A model generated the notes under the pieces. It was not told where the DNA came from. It searched no databases and saw nothing but the letters and a program-made list of their open reading frames with translations. The position numbers and the translations under genes are program-made. Shown here one piece after another: positions 54,219 to 64,000 of a stretch of DNA of 64,000 nucleotides. This DNA is from Niveibacterium microcysteis (GTDB lineage Bacteria; Pseudomonadota; Gammaproteobacteria; Burkholderiales; Rhodocyclaceae). The first letter of the stretch is position 1; each line of letters begins with the position of its first letter. The stretch covers positions 1,302,001-1,366,000 of the forward strand of contig NZ_CP071060.1 of assembly GCF_017161445.1 (NCBI RefSeq). The letters run 5' to 3'.

Positions 54219-54890
54219 ATGAGCACAAGCACTCCCGTTTCTGTCACCGCCCTGAAGACGTTTCCGATCTTTCAGGGTTTGTCCGACGAAAAGCTGCAGC
54301 CGATTGCCCGCTGCGCGATCATGCGCCGCGCGCCGCGCGGCTCCAGCGTGGTGAGCGCGGGCGACCGAACCGATTACGTGTACTTTGTACTCACCGGCAG
54401 CCTGAAAGTTCTCGTCAGCGACGAGGATGGCCGCGAAGTGATCCTCACCATGATCGGCCAGGGCGAGTTGTTCGGCGAGATGGGCGTCGTGGACGAAGAG
54501 CCGCGTTCGGCGACTGTTGTTGCGGTCACGCCGGCCGATCTCGTCACGATTTCCAAGACCGACTTCCGCCGCATCCTGCAAGAGAACTTCGAAGTTGCGC
54601 TGCATCTGATGCGTAACCTGGCGCGCCGTCTGCGCGTGGCTGATCGCAAGATCGAGAGCCTTGCGCTGATGGACGTCTATGGCCGCGTTGCGCGTTTGCT
54701 GCTCGACATGGCGGCCGAGGATGGCAGCGGCCGCGTGGTGAAGCGCAAGATCTCGAAGCAGGACATCGCAAAGATGATCGGCGCCTCGCGCGAGATGGTC
54801 AGCCGCGTGATGAAGGACCTGCAGGTGCAAGGGCTGATCAAGGAAACCGACGACGGCATCGTGCTCTGCGACAGCATTGACGACCTGTAA
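54219..54890 (+). CDS. Crp/Fnr-family transcriptional regulator
   Basis: 223 residues from the ATG at 54219 (GGAGA upstream). The cNMP-binding domain has FPIFQGLSDEKLQPIARCAI, YFVLTGSLKVLVSDEDGREV and LFGEMGVVDEEPRSATVVAV, with the G-E and R-S-A contacts of cAMP-binding domains. The C-terminal helix-turn-helix is KQDIAKMIGASREMVSRVMK. No N-terminal cysteine cluster of the FNR type is seen, so it is Crp-like. It probably has its own promoter facing trxB. It precedes ftsK. Confidence 0.92.
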   Translation: MSTSTPVSVTALKTFPIFQGLSDEKLQPIARCAIMRRAPRGSSVVSAGDRTDYVYFVLTGSLKVLVSDEDGREVILTMIGQGELFGEMGVVDEEPRSATVVAVTPADLVTISKTDFRRILQENFEVALHLMRNLARRLRVADRKIESLALMDVYGRVARLLLDMAAEDGSGRVVKRKISKQDIAKMIGASREMVSRVMKDLQVQGLIKETDDGIVLCDSIDDL

Positions 54891-54950
54891 GGTCTCCCGG
54901 CGCCGTGGCTGGCGCTGCGCACAATCCTAAAACTCCCGTAGCGGTTTCAG

Positions 54951-57251
54951 ATGCTGTTTTCCGGTTCGATGCGCGCCCCGTCCCAACCCCTGCCTGAGCG
55001 TATGGCGGGCTTGGTGCGCGAGGCGCGCTGGCTCTTGTTCGGCGTGCTGGGCTTCTACCTGGCCCTGATCCTGTATGGCTATCAGAAGTCCGACCCGGGC
55101 TGGTCCCATGCCGTCAGGGTCGACAAGGTGCTGAATCCGGGCGGTCGATTCGGCGCGTGGTTCTCCGACCTCCTGCTCTCGGTGTTTGGCGTTTCAGCCT
55201 GGTGGTGGGTTGCGCTGCTCGTATGGGGCATCGTCGCGGGTTTGCGCCGTTGGCGGCAGGAGCTTGCGGGCAGCAAACGCTCGACCTTCCTTGTTGTTGC
55301 CGGATTTATCGTCGTACTGCTGGCAAGCGCAGCCATCGAGGCTGTCCGCTTCTACGCCCACACCTGGGCGCTGCCGGGCGAACCGGGTGGCGTGTTGGGC
55401 ATCGAACTCGGCCGGATCGTCACGAACTACCTGGGTTTCACTGGCGGCACGCTGGTGCTTCTGGCGCTCTGGGCTGCAGGAACAAGCTTGTTCTTCGGGT
55501 TCTCATGGATGAATGCGCTTGAGCGCATTGGTTATTGGGTCGAGAACGGTGGCGCTGAATTGCGTGCGCGAATTCAGGCGTGGCAGGACCGCAAGGTTGG
55601 CCAGCAGGTCGCCGAAAAGCGCGAAGAGAAGGTCAAACGCGAGCGCAAGAAGCGTGAAGAGGCCCCGCCGCCTCAGATCCGTATCGAACCGGCCGTGGTT
55701 GAAGTGGTGCGCTCCGAGCGGGTGGAGAAGGAGCGCCAGCAGGTGCTCTTCGCCGACGCAGCCAGCGGCGGTTTGCCGGCGCTCTCGCTGCTCGATCCAG
55801 CGTCGAATGATGTGGAGCCGCCGTCTGTCGAGGCGCTCGAATACACATCAAGGCTCATCGAGCGGAAGCTGGCGGATTTTGGGGTCGAGGTAAAGATCCT
55901 GGCCGCTTACCCAGGCCCGGTGATCACCCGATACGAGATCGAGCCCGCGGTGGGCGTGAAGGGGAGCCAGATTGTCAATCTGGTGAAGGACTTGGCGCGT
56001 GCGCTGTCGGTAATGAGCATTCGCGTCGTCGAAACGATTCCCGGCAAGAGTTGCATGGGTCTGGAGTTGCCGAACCCGAAGCGGCAGACTGTTCGCTTGT
56101 CCGAAATCCTTGGCTCGGCGGCGTATCACAACATGCATTCGGCGCTGACCGTGGGCTTGGGCAAGGACATCGGTGGCAACCCGGTGGTGGCGGATCTCGG
56201 AAAGATGCCGCACTTGCTGGTGGCGGGTACGACCGGCTCCGGCAAGTCCGTCGGCGTGAATGCGATGATCCTGTCGCTGCTCTACAAGTCCGAGCCCGAC
56301 AAGGTCCGCCTGATCATGGTCGACCCGAAAATGCTGGAACTCTCGATCTACGAGGGTATCCCGCATCTGCTCGCGCCAGTCGTGACCGATATGCGCCACG
56401 CCGCGCATGCGCTGAACTGGTGCGTGGGCGAGATGGAGCGACGCTACAAGCTGATGGCCGCACTGGGCGTGCGCAACCTTGCCGGGTTCAATAAGCAGAT
56501 TACCGACGCGCAGAAGGCGGGCAAGCCGTTGACCAACCCGTTCTCGATCACACCGGAAAGCCCGGAGCCGCTGTCTACGATGCCGGCCATCGTGGTGGTG
56601 ATCGACGAGCTGGCCGACCTGATGATGGTGGTCGGCAAGAAGATCGAAGAGTTGATCGCCCGTCTAGCACAGAAGGCCCGTGCGGCGGGGATTCACCTAA
56701 TTCTGGCAACGCAGCGCCCGTCGGTGGATGTGATCACTGGCCTGATCAAGGCCAACATTCCGACGCGGATTGCGTTCCAGGTATCGAGCAAGATCGACTC
56801 ACGCACGATTCTCGATCAGATGGGCGCCGAGGCGCTGCTGGGCATGGGCGACATGCTGTACCTCGCGCCGGGTACCGGATTCCCGACCCGTGTGCATGGC
56901 GCCTACGTGGCGGATGACGAGGTGCACAAGGTTGTCGAGTACCTGAAGCAAACCGGTGAGCCCGACTACATCGAAGGTATTCTGACCGGGGCCGATGAGA
57001 GCGGCGGTGACCTGATGGGCGAGGGCGGTGGTGAAGCGGACGCCGAAGCCGACCCGATGTATGACCAAGCTGTGGACGTGGTGCTCAAGACGCGGCGCCC
57101 GTCGATTTCGCTGGTGCAGCGTCATCTGCGTATCGGCTATAACCGCGCGGCACGCCTCATCGAGCAGATGGAGAAGGCGGGCCTGGTGTCGCCGATGGGG
57201 CCCAGTGGCGGCCGCGAGGTGATTGCCCCCAACCAGCAGCGGGAAGAGTAG
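54951..57251 (+). CDS. ftsK: DNA translocase FtsK
   Basis: 766 residues, a compact FtsK. Four or five N-terminal spans ([74 protein letters not shown]) anchor it at the septum. A charged linker ([20 protein letters not shown]) is short compared with the Escherichia coli protein. The motor domain has Walker [21 protein letters not shown] and Walker [17 protein letters not shown]. The C-terminal gamma domain is [34 protein letters not shown], which reads KOPS. It moves chromosome ends during division. Confidence 0.96.
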   Translation: MLFSGSMRAPSQPLPERMAGLVREARWLLFGVLGFYLALILYGYQKSDPGWSHAVRVDKVLNPGGRFGAWFSDLLLSVFGVSAWWWVALLVWGIVAGLRRWRQELAGSKRSTFLVVAGFIVVLLASAAIEAVRFYAHTWALPGEPGGVLGIELGRIVTNYLGFTGGTLVLLALWAAGTSLFFGFSWMNALERIGYWVENGGAELRARIQAWQDRKVGQQVAEKREEKVKRERKKREEAPPPQIRIEPAVVEVVRSERVEKERQQVLFADAASGGLPALSLLDPASNDVEPPSVEALEYTSRLIERKLADFGVEVKILAAYPGPVITRYEIEPAVGVKGSQIVNLVKDLARALSVMSIRVVETIPGKSCMGLELPNPKRQTVRLSEILGSAAYHNMHSALTVGLGKDIGGNPVVADLGKMPHLLVAGTTGSGKSVGVNAMILSLLYKSEPDKVRLIMVDPKMLELSIYEGIPHLLAPVVTDMRHAAHALNWCVGEMERRYKLMAALGVRNLAGFNKQITDAQKAGKPLTNPFSITPESPEPLSTMPAIVVVIDELADLMMVVGKKIEELIARLAQKARAAGIHLILATQRPSVDVITGLIKANIPTRIAFQVSSKIDSRTILDQMGAEALLGMGDMLYLAPGTGFPTRVHGAYVADDEVHKVVEYLKQTGEPDYIEGILTGADESGGDLMGEGGGEADAEADPMYDQAVDVVLKTRRPSISLVQRHLRIGYNRAARLIEQMEKAGLVSPMGPSGGREVIAPNQQREE

Positions 57252-57311
57252 GCGGCCTAAGCCGCGCAGAGAGCTGCGCCTGCCGTTCGCGGTGCATGAG
57301 AGGATTACTGG

Positions 57312-57929
57312 ATGCGTTATTTCAAAGTCGCCGCGCTGGTCGCGGCGTTTGCCTTTTCCGGGTCGTCGAACGCTGGCGGCCTTGATGACCTCAAGCAGTT
57401 CCTGACACAGACAAAGGCGGCGAAGTCGCGTTTCTCGCAGACGGTGGTCGGCCGCAATGGCAAGACCACTCAGAAAGCGTCAGGCACTTTCGTGTTCCAG
57501 CGGCCGGGCAAGTTTCGCTTCGTGTACGAGCAGCCCTACGCTCAGATCATCGTCGGTGACGGCCAGAAGCTTTGGACCTGGGACAAGGATCTGAATCAGG
57601 TCACGGTCAAGCCCGTGACGCAGGCGCTCGGTGCAACCCCCGCAGCCTTGCTGACGGGCGACGGTCAGCTTGAGCGCAACTTCGTGCTGAAGGACGCGGG
57701 TCAGTCGGACGGCATGGCCTGGGTGGAAGCCACGCCAAAACAACAGGATGCGGGTTTTGATCGTGTGCGCATCGGTTTCGTGGGCGGGCAGCTGCGTGGC
57801 ATGGAAGTGCGCGACAACTTTGGCCAGACCACGCTGATCCAGTTTTCGAGTTTTGAGACCAACCCCTCGCTTGATGCCGCGGAATTCCGCTTCACGCCGC
57901 CCAAGGGGGCGGATGTGGTCGGTGAGTGA
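57312..57929 (+). CDS. lolA: outer-membrane lipoprotein carrier LolA
   Basis: 205 residues. Signal peptide MRYFKVAALVAAFAFSGSSN, then AKSRFSQTVVGRNGKTTQKA, GTFVFQRPGKFRFVYEQPYA and IIVGDGQKLWTWDKDLNQVT, the usual LolA core. The hydrophobic cavity binds lipoprotein acyl chains for delivery to the outer membrane. It lies 60 bp after ftsK and before rarA, the conserved order in many proteobacteria. Confidence 0.96.
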   Translation: MRYFKVAALVAAFAFSGSSNAGGLDDLKQFLTQTKAAKSRFSQTVVGRNGKTTQKASGTFVFQRPGKFRFVYEQPYAQIIVGDGQKLWTWDKDLNQVTVKPVTQALGATPAALLTGDGQLERNFVLKDAGQSDGMAWVEATPKQQDAGFDRVRIGFVGGQLRGMEVRDNFGQTTLIQFSSFETNPSLDAAEFRFTPPKGADVVGE

Positions 57930-58042
57930 GCCGATGACCGGCACCGCGCTGCGCTGCTGCGACCGGAGCGCGCAGGTACGTCGCCGCGCCTCGATGACGG
58001 GTGCGACGCGCCTGTCCGCTGCGCGAAAGAATTGGGCAAAGC

Positions 58043-59365
58043 ATGACGGCTGACCTTTTCTCGACGCCCAGCGAGAACAATGCGCCGCTCGCCGAGCGCC
58101 TTCGCCCGAAGACGCTGGACGACGTGGTCGGGCAGCGTCACCTGCTGGGGCCGGGCAAGCCGCTGCGGCTTGCAGTTGAGGCGGGGCGCCCGCATTCGAT
58201 GATCCTCTGGGGGCCTCCCGGCGTTGGCAAGACCACGTTGGCCCGCCTGATGGCGACGCATTTCGACGCCGAATTCATCGCGCTGTCGGCCGTGTTCTCC
58301 GGCGTGAAGGAGATCCGTGAAGCGGTTCAGCGCGCCGAGATCCATCGCGCACAGGGCCGCCGCACGATTCTGTTCGTCGATGAAGTGCATCGCTTCAACA
58401 AGGCGCAGCAGGACGCGTTCCTGCCCTTTGTAGAGTCAGGGCTCTTCACCTTCATTGGCGCGACGACCGAGAATCCGTCGTTCGAGGTGAATTCCGCGCT
58501 GCTCTCGCGGGCTGCGGTGTATGTGCTGGAGAGCATCAAGCCAGAAGACATGCAGGCGCTCTTCGTGCGCGCACAGCGTGATGCGTTTGCGGATCTGTCG
58601 TTCGACGCCGAGGCGCTTGAGCGTCTCGTCGGCTGGGCTGATGGCGATGCGCGTCGCTTTCTGAATGTGCTGGAAACGCTGCGCACCGCGGCCGAGGCGA
58701 GCGGCCTGACTGACGTCACCGCCGAATTCGTGCAGAACACGCTCGCGCAGAACCTGCGGCGTTTCGACAAGGGCGGCGATGCGTTCTACGACCAGATCTC
58801 GGCCCTGCACAAATCGGTGCGTGGTTCGAATCCGGATGCAGCGCTCTACTGGCTGGTGCGCATGCTCGATGGTGGCGCCGACCCGCTCTACTTGGGGCGC
58901 CGCGTCGTACGCATGGCCGTTGAGGACATCGGCCTCGCTGATCCGCGCGCGCTGACAATGAGCCTTGAGGCGTGTCAGACCTTCGAACGGCTGGGTTCCC
59001 CCGAGGGTGAGCTAGCCCTGGCTCAGGCCGTGATCTACCTTGCCTGTGCAGCGAAATCCAATGCGGTTTACATGGCCTACAAGGCGGCGCGCAAGTTTGT
59101 CAGTGAAGACATTAGCCGACCAGTGCCGGTGCACCTGCGCAACGCGCCGACCAAGCTGATGAAGGAGTTGGGCTACGGCAAGGCCTATCGCTATGCTCAT
59201 GATGAGCCAGAAGCCTACGCCGCGGGCGAAGACTACTTGCCCGAAGGGATGGCCGCGGTCAGTTGGTACGACCCAACTGACCGCGGGTTGGAGGCGAAGA
59301 TCGCCCAGAAGCTCGCATACCTGAAGGGGTTAGACCGCAACGCACGAGAGGCGGAGGGTCAATGA
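58043..59365 (+). CDS. rarA: replication-associated recombination protein RarA
   Basis: 440 residues from the ATG at 58043; a longer frame to 58001 has no ribosome site. AAA+ clamp-loader-like ATPase that acts at stalled forks. Motifs: LAERLRPKTLDDVVGQRHLL, Walker A MILWGPPGVGKTTLARLM, Walker B ILFVDEVHRFNKAQQDAFLP, sensor 1 FIGATTENPSFEVNSALLSR, and the C-terminal tetramerisation part (RMAVEDIGLADPRALTMS). The tail overlaps the end of the next, opposite gene by 7 bp. Confidence 0.96.
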   Translation: MTADLFSTPSENNAPLAERLRPKTLDDVVGQRHLLGPGKPLRLAVEAGRPHSMILWGPPGVGKTTLARLMATHFDAEFIALSAVFSGVKEIREAVQRAEIHRAQGRRTILFVDEVHRFNKAQQDAFLPFVESGLFTFIGATTENPSFEVNSALLSRAAVYVLESIKPEDMQALFVRAQRDAFADLSFDAEALERLVGWADGDARRFLNVLETLRTAAEASGLTDVTAEFVQNTLAQNLRRFDKGGDAFYDQISALHKSVRGSNPDAALYWLVRMLDGGADPLYLGRRVVRMAVEDIGLADPRALTMSLEACQTFERLGSPEGELALAQAVIYLACAAKSNAVYMAYKAARKFVSEDISRPVPVHLRNAPTKLMKELGYGKAYRYAHDEPEAYAAGEDYLPEGMAAVSWYDPTDRGLEAKIAQKLAYLKGLDRNAREAEGQ

Positions 59366-59622
59366 GCGAGCGGGTGCGCGGCTTTAAACCGCGCATACAC
59401 GTGTAAAACGTGTTCGGCTTTAGCAACCTGGCCGCCGGTTCGTGCCTGCTCGATCATGTCTTCCATCACGTGATCAATCAGCAGCACACCGGAAGACGTC
59501 TGTACCAGTCCGCAGGCAATGTGCGCAGCCACATCGTGCGGCAGGTGCTCATGTTCCGCGAGCAGATCAACGTCGTCTTCGGTCAGGTCGCAGTAATCAA
59601 GGCAGTCGCGCAGTGACAGCAT
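59359..59622 (-). CDS. small acidic protein of unknown function
   Basis: 87 residues from the ATG at 59622 with GGAGGAG upstream; this start is preferred over 59673. The sequence is LSLRDCLDYCDLTEDDVDLL, then EHEHLPHDVAAHIACGLVQT, GVLLIDHVMEDMIEQARTGG and a helical end. It is strongly helical and rich in Asp, Glu and His. I know no function. It is tail to tail with rarA, whose last 7 bp it overlaps. A 266-bp AT-richer gap separates it from serS and may hold both promoters. Confidence 0.75.
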   Translation of the reverse strand: MLSLRDCLDYCDLTEDDVDLLAEHEHLPHDVAAHIACGLVQTSSGVLLIDHVMEDMIEQARTGGQVAKAEHVLHVYARFKAAHPLAH

Positions 59623-59798
59623 GCCTGCTCCTCCGTTGGGTTGGGCGGATCGTCTTCGTGCGATCGGCGCCATGATTAAGGCTAGGTGAGGCGGCCCCTA
59701 AAGCAATGCATCTATTTCTATCGGTTGTTTGTAAGTCATTGAAAATACAAATAAAATAGTGCGCCGCATCAATTGCAGCGAGATTCTGAAATTCCTAG

Positions 59799-61181
<1,383 letters not shown>

Positions 61182-61216
61182 TCGGCAGGAACGCTAGCCA
61201 AAACGAAAAATCGCTG

Positions 61217-61222
61217 TATAAT
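61217..61222 (+). promoter_or_regulatory. -10 box before tRNA-Ser
   Basis: TATAAT at 61217-61222, 24 bp before the tRNA 5' end. No good -35 box is seen 17 bp upstream, where the serS 3' flank begins. Confidence 0.5.
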
Positions 61223-61245
61223 CGTGGGCTCGATTTCGAGACCGC

Positions 61246-61335
<90 letters not shown>

Positions 61336-61347
61336 TAGATTCAACGG

Positions 61348-61382
61348 AAACCCGCATAGCTTAAGGCTTTGCGGGTTTTTCG
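61348..61382 (+). terminator. terminator after tRNA-Ser
   Basis: AAACCCGC (61348-61355) and GCGGGTTT (61371-61378) with inner pairs AGC/GGCT, followed by TTCG; T-rich tail. Confidence 0.8.
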
Positions 61383-61426
61383 TTTTTACGTACCCCCCTA
61401 TGTACCCCGGCAAGAATTTCCCTTCA

Positions 61427-61660
61427 TCACGCGGTCTTTGATGGTTGGGTGTTTGTTCGCGTGATTTGCTTTGCGTGGGTGAGGGAGAACCTGAGAGGAC
61501 GGTTCTTCCATGTTTTTACAGGGGACTTCGAGGCTTGTAGCTTCTTGTTAGGAGATATTTTCGGCGGCCGGGCTTGCCATTCTCCGAAGACAATGACCTC
61601 GTCGCCAATGTGCAAATCTGCAATCAGGGATGCCTTCCCGGCGGTTATATACGCATCCAC
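61427..61660 (-). pseudogene. possible remnant ORF beyond tRNA-Ser
   Basis: 77 codons from a GTG at 61660. The N-terminal part, VDAYITAGKASLIADLHIGD followed by EVIVFGEWQARPPKIS, looks protein-like and recalls an OB-fold strand pattern. The rest is basic and of low quality. In frame, upstream, IALGVVVK precedes it directly after a stop. It may be the debris of a mobile element inserted beside the tRNA genes. No family is assigned. Confidence 0.3.
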
Positions 61661-61688
61661 CTTGACTACGACTCCCAGCGCGATTCAG

Positions 61689-61761
61689 TACTGACAGATA
61701 AACAAAATTCACTGGATTGTGATTCCAGGTGTCACCGTTTCGATCCCGGTATGGCGCCCCA
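61689..61761 (+). pseudogene. tRNA-His 3' remnant (attachment-site scar), copy B
   Basis: TACTGACAGATAA, then the anticodon arm CTGGATTGTGATTCCAG, a T arm with one mismatch (ACCGT-TTCGATC-CCGGT) and the end GGCGCCCCA. It is close to copy A over its whole length, including the shared upstream bases that are not part of a tRNA. The two copies are in the same direction, about 47.8 kb apart. Confidence 0.8.
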
Positions 61762-61776
61762 AGCTTTCCCAAGAAT

Positions 61777-61799
61777 AACCCGCCTTCTGGCGGGTTTTT
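61777..61799 (+). terminator. terminator after tRNA-His remnant B
   Basis: AACCCGCC-ttct-GGCGGGTTTTT, the counterpart of the hairpin at 13925-13950. Confidence 0.85.
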
Positions 61800-61851
61800 C
61801 GCCTTCTGGGGCTGTGTGATCCAGGTTCGCACTTGGGGTGGCGGTTCGCTG

Positions 61852-61890
61852 TTCTCACTTCACTGGCATGCGAGCGCCCTTAGGCGGCGC
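61852..61890 (-). pseudogene. C-terminal tip of a second integrase remnant
   Basis: TTCTCACTTCACTGGC at 61852-61867 is identical to 13984-13999, where it encodes the last residues PVK and the stop of the truncated integrase. Here the same frame gives R-M-P-V-K-stop and then decays within about 25 bp. It shows that this scar once carried a similar integrase. Confidence 0.6.
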
Positions 61891-61989
61891 AGCTGCGACT
61901 ATTCGGCGTTTGTCGGGGAGGACGAAGCCGGTCTCTTGAGCGTCGGACTGGAATCAAAGATGCGCGTCTGCGCGCGCATCTGTGGGCTG

Positions 61990-62928
61990 TCAGGGGAGTA
62001 TCGGCTCGGGAGCCGTGCGTGAAACCGGGTCAACGTGCGTCATCAGGTAGAGCACGGGGTGATTTGCCATAACCCGGAGCTTCGCCTGACGGGCGATGTC
62101 GTGGCCTTGAGCAACGGTGAGGCTGCCATCGATCTCAAGGTGAACGTCCGCAAGAATCATGTCGCCGGTCTTGCGCGTTTTGAGTTCGTGCATGCCGAGC
62201 ACGCCGGGTGTGGCGAGGATGTCCGCGGCGATCCCGGCCACTTGTTCTTCCGTTGCGGCCCGATCGGTCAGATCGTGCAGCGCGTCCCATCCGAACTCCC
62301 AGCCCATGCGAGCGACCATGAAGCCGACAATCAGGGCGGCGATCGGGTCGAGCAGGCCAAAGCCCATCAGGTTGCCGCCAATCCCGATCGCGACGACGAG
62401 CGATGACGCGGCGTCGGAGCGTGCGTGCCAGGCGTTCGCGACCAGCATGCTCGAACGCACCTTCTCTGCAACATGAAGCATGTAGCGGAAGAGCACCTCC
62501 TTGACGACGAGTGCGCCGAGTGCGACCCACAGGGCGACGATGTGTACTTTGGGAATGCTCTCCGGCGCTTCCAGCTTGTGCACTGCTGAGCCGATCATTC
62601 CCAGCCCGACTGCGAGCAGCAGCGCACCCAGCACCAGCGAGGCGGCGTTTTCGTAACGCTGATGGCCATAGTGGTGGTCGTCATCTGGTGCCTTCTGACT
62701 GTGATGAACAGCCAGCAACACGACGAAGTCGGCAACGAGATCGGATAGCGAGTGCACCCCATCGGCGATCAGGCCCTGCGATCCCGAGATCAGACCCGCA
62801 GCCACTTGCGAGATTGTCAGACCAATATTTACGGCGACGCTGACCCAGGTGCTGCGTTTGGTGGCGGCCTCGCGTTCGGGTTTTGCGTCCTCGTTGTCGA
62901 GTTCGTGCAGGTCGTGCAGATTGTTCAT
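61990..62928 (-). CDS. cation diffusion facilitator transporter
   Basis: 312 residues. Inner-membrane divalent-metal/proton antiporter. The first metal site is in ISGSQGLIADGVHSLSDLVA (HxxxD) and the second in VANAWHARSDAASSLVVA. Six spans are visible, then a cytoplasmic domain with LGMHELKTRKTGDMILADVH and MTHVDP. Metal specificity (Zn, Fe, Mn or Co) cannot be read by eye. The His-rich loop is short. A 282-bp gap to the next gene shows nothing recognisable. Confidence 0.93.
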   Translation of the reverse strand: MNNLHDLHELDNEDAKPEREAATKRSTWVSVAVNIGLTISQVAAGLISGSQGLIADGVHSLSDLVADFVVLLAVHHSQKAPDDDHHYGHQRYENAASLVLGALLLAVGLGMIGSAVHKLEAPESIPKVHIVALWVALGALVVKEVLFRYMLHVAEKVRSSMLVANAWHARSDAASSLVVAIGIGGNLMGFGLLDPIAALIVGFMVARMGWEFGWDALHDLTDRAATEEQVAGIAADILATPGVLGMHELKTRKTGDMILADVHLEIDGSLTVAQGHDIARQAKLRVMANHPVLYLMTHVDPVSRTAPEPILP

Positions 62929-63210
62929 GGTATGCGTGTGTGCAGAGGGGAGTCGGGAAGTTTGATCCCGTGTCGGGACGGAACGCTTGATGCGCGTCGA
63001 GTGCAGCGCTGTTCAGAATGAATTCCCTGCGCCGAGCGAGCTTGACACTGATTGGGAGGGGGCGCGATCGCTTGTGCCGCGCATGCCACTGCGAGGCTAC
63101 GTTGTTCTCTCGGCGTGCGGTTGTCGTGCAGAGCGAGACGTGCGCACTGCGTACGTCGCTTACGTCGGGGTGGAGGCTATCGGGGCGATTTACGCCCCGA
63201 TAGCGGGCGA

Positions 63211-64000
63211 TCAGGGCCGGCGCTGATCGATTTGAAGGGCGAGGGCCGATACGCTGGCGTCTGCCACGTTGGCAGTGCCGTAGAGATCGCCTGAGGCGGC
63301 CTGTGCGACGCCCGATGCCGAGATGCGCGCTTCGATTTCGAGCTTGGCTACGCTCGAGAGCGGACGCTGGGCATTGAGCGAGGCGCTGTCGTCCAGCGTG
63401 ATGGTTGCCGGCAGCGTGTCGGCGCTGCGGCGGACGACCGCCAGGGGCATGCGTTCGCCAGGGGCGCGGGCGATCACGAACAGTGTTTTGCCGCTGGCTT
63501 CCGCCTTCATGGCAGGCGCGATGCCGATCGCGAGCGCCAGCGAGCGCTGACTGGCGGCCGGCGCCTGTTCGGGGGCCTTTGCGGTGGGTTCGGCGGCGGC
63601 TGGCGCTGTGGGCGCGGCACCGCCCATCTGACCCTTGACCTGTGCGATTGCATCCTTCAGGAAGCGGGCGTCCTCGGATTCCGGCGCAACCTGAGGCAGC
63701 GCGCGCTCGAAGTAGCCAACCGCCGCAGCGTAGTCGTGACGACCGGCAGCGCCGGAGCCGGCCAGCATCAGGGCAAGCTGGTTGTTCGGATCGACCTGAA
63801 GTGCTTGCTTGACCAGTGCTTCAGGCTTGCCTTCCAGCTTGCCGCCGGCGTTCATGGCGAGCACATCGGCGTATTCGGCGAGCCAGTCGGCGTTTTGCTC
63901 CAGCGCAGGGCCGATGCGCTCAAAGGCAGCGGCGGCATCGGCGAAACGGTTCATGACCTTGTACGAGCGACCCAGCATCGCCCAGCCGGTGGGGTTGTCC
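63211..64000 (-). CDS. ccmI: cytochrome c biogenesis protein CcmI, C-terminal part (runs off the window)
   Basis: About 262 residues are visible; the frame continues past 64000. The visible part starts with TPR repeats (GWAMLGRSYKVMNRFADAAA, AEYADVLAMNAGG, LMLAGSGAAGRHDYAAAVGY) and ends with the CcmI-type domain: KTLFVIARAPGERMPLAVVR, LPATITLDDSASLNAQRPLS and ISASGVAQAASGDLYG. CcmI holds apocytochrome c for heme ligation in the periplasm. The rest of a ccm cluster should lie to the right. Confidence 0.85.
   Translation of the reverse strand, partial: DNPTGWAMLGRSYKVMNRFADAAAAFERIGPALEQNADWLAEYADVLAMNAGGKLEGKPEALVKQALQVDPNNQLALMLAGSGAAGRHDYAAAVGYFERALPQVAPESEDARFLKDAIAQVKGQMGGAAPTAPAAAEPTAKAPEQAPAASQRSLALAIGIAPAMKAEASGKTLFVIARAPGERMPLAVVRRSADTLPATITLDDSASLNAQRPLSSVAKLEIEARISASGVAQAASGDLYGTANVADASVSALALQIDQRRP

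Overview
The window looks like a GC-rich chromosomal segment from a Gram-negative bacterium, most likely a betaproteobacterium. I infer this from outer-membrane lipoprotein transport (lolA), TonB/ExbB/ExbD and RND systems, and conserved gene orders such as gloB / yafS-like / rnhA / dnaQ and trxB / Crp-Fnr / ftsK / lolA / rarA / serS. No rRNA or unambiguous species marker is present, so a closer placement (for example Rhodocyclales) would be a guess.

Region 1 (1-13222) is the distal end of a chromosomal integron: 17 consecutive gene cassettes, all on the + strand, each closed by an attC recombination site. Most attC sites share a long, nearly identical sequence with a variable but self-complementary central stem. 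Many cassettes begin with the exact complement of their own attC end, as expected of circularisable cassettes. The cargo is mostly small unknown proteins, plus a BrnT/BrnA toxin-antitoxin pair, DUF3144-, DUF4304- and DUF2199-type proteins, small membrane proteins and an SRPBCC/AHSA1 protein. No integron integrase or attI is in the window; they should lie to the left. Three nearly identical 1447-bp IS110-family (IS1111 subgroup) elements have each inserted at the same place in an attC site, immediately before the R' core. Each has a 320-bp non-coding end that is a candidate bridge RNA/seekRNA gene.

Region 2 (13222-14683) is a decayed boundary: a short membrane peptide, a tRNA-His 3' remnant, a 5'-truncated phage-type integrase and a perfect hairpin. 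A second tRNA-His remnant with the same terminator and the tip of a similar integrase lies at 61689-61880, so a block of about 48 kb of core genes is bracketed by two similar integration scars.

Region 3 (14684-42449) is core genome: uracil-DNA glycosylase, lplT, a LysR regulator, alr, radA, tpiA, a MarR regulator with an M48 protease, mltD, a REC-GGDEF diguanylate cyclase, gloB, a methyltransferase, rnhA and dnaQ. These are followed by a 1098-residue envelope protein of unknown function, a four-gene run (mutS, metallophosphoesterase, spermidine synthase-like, FAD oxidoreductase), a DUF1345 membrane protein, an RND pump with its adaptor, and tRNA-Thr(CGT).

Region 4 (42450-49955) is a TonB energy module: a large TonB-dependent receptor broken by one frameshift, then tonB-exbB-exbD-exbD and a secreted TPR protein.

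Region 5 (49995-64000) holds nadE, a PII protein, an Smr-domain protein with an apparent internal duplication, trxB, a Crp/Fnr regulator, ftsK, lolA, rarA, a small conserved-looking protein, serS, tRNA-Ser(CGA), the second integration scar, a cation diffusion facilitator and the 3' part of ccmI.
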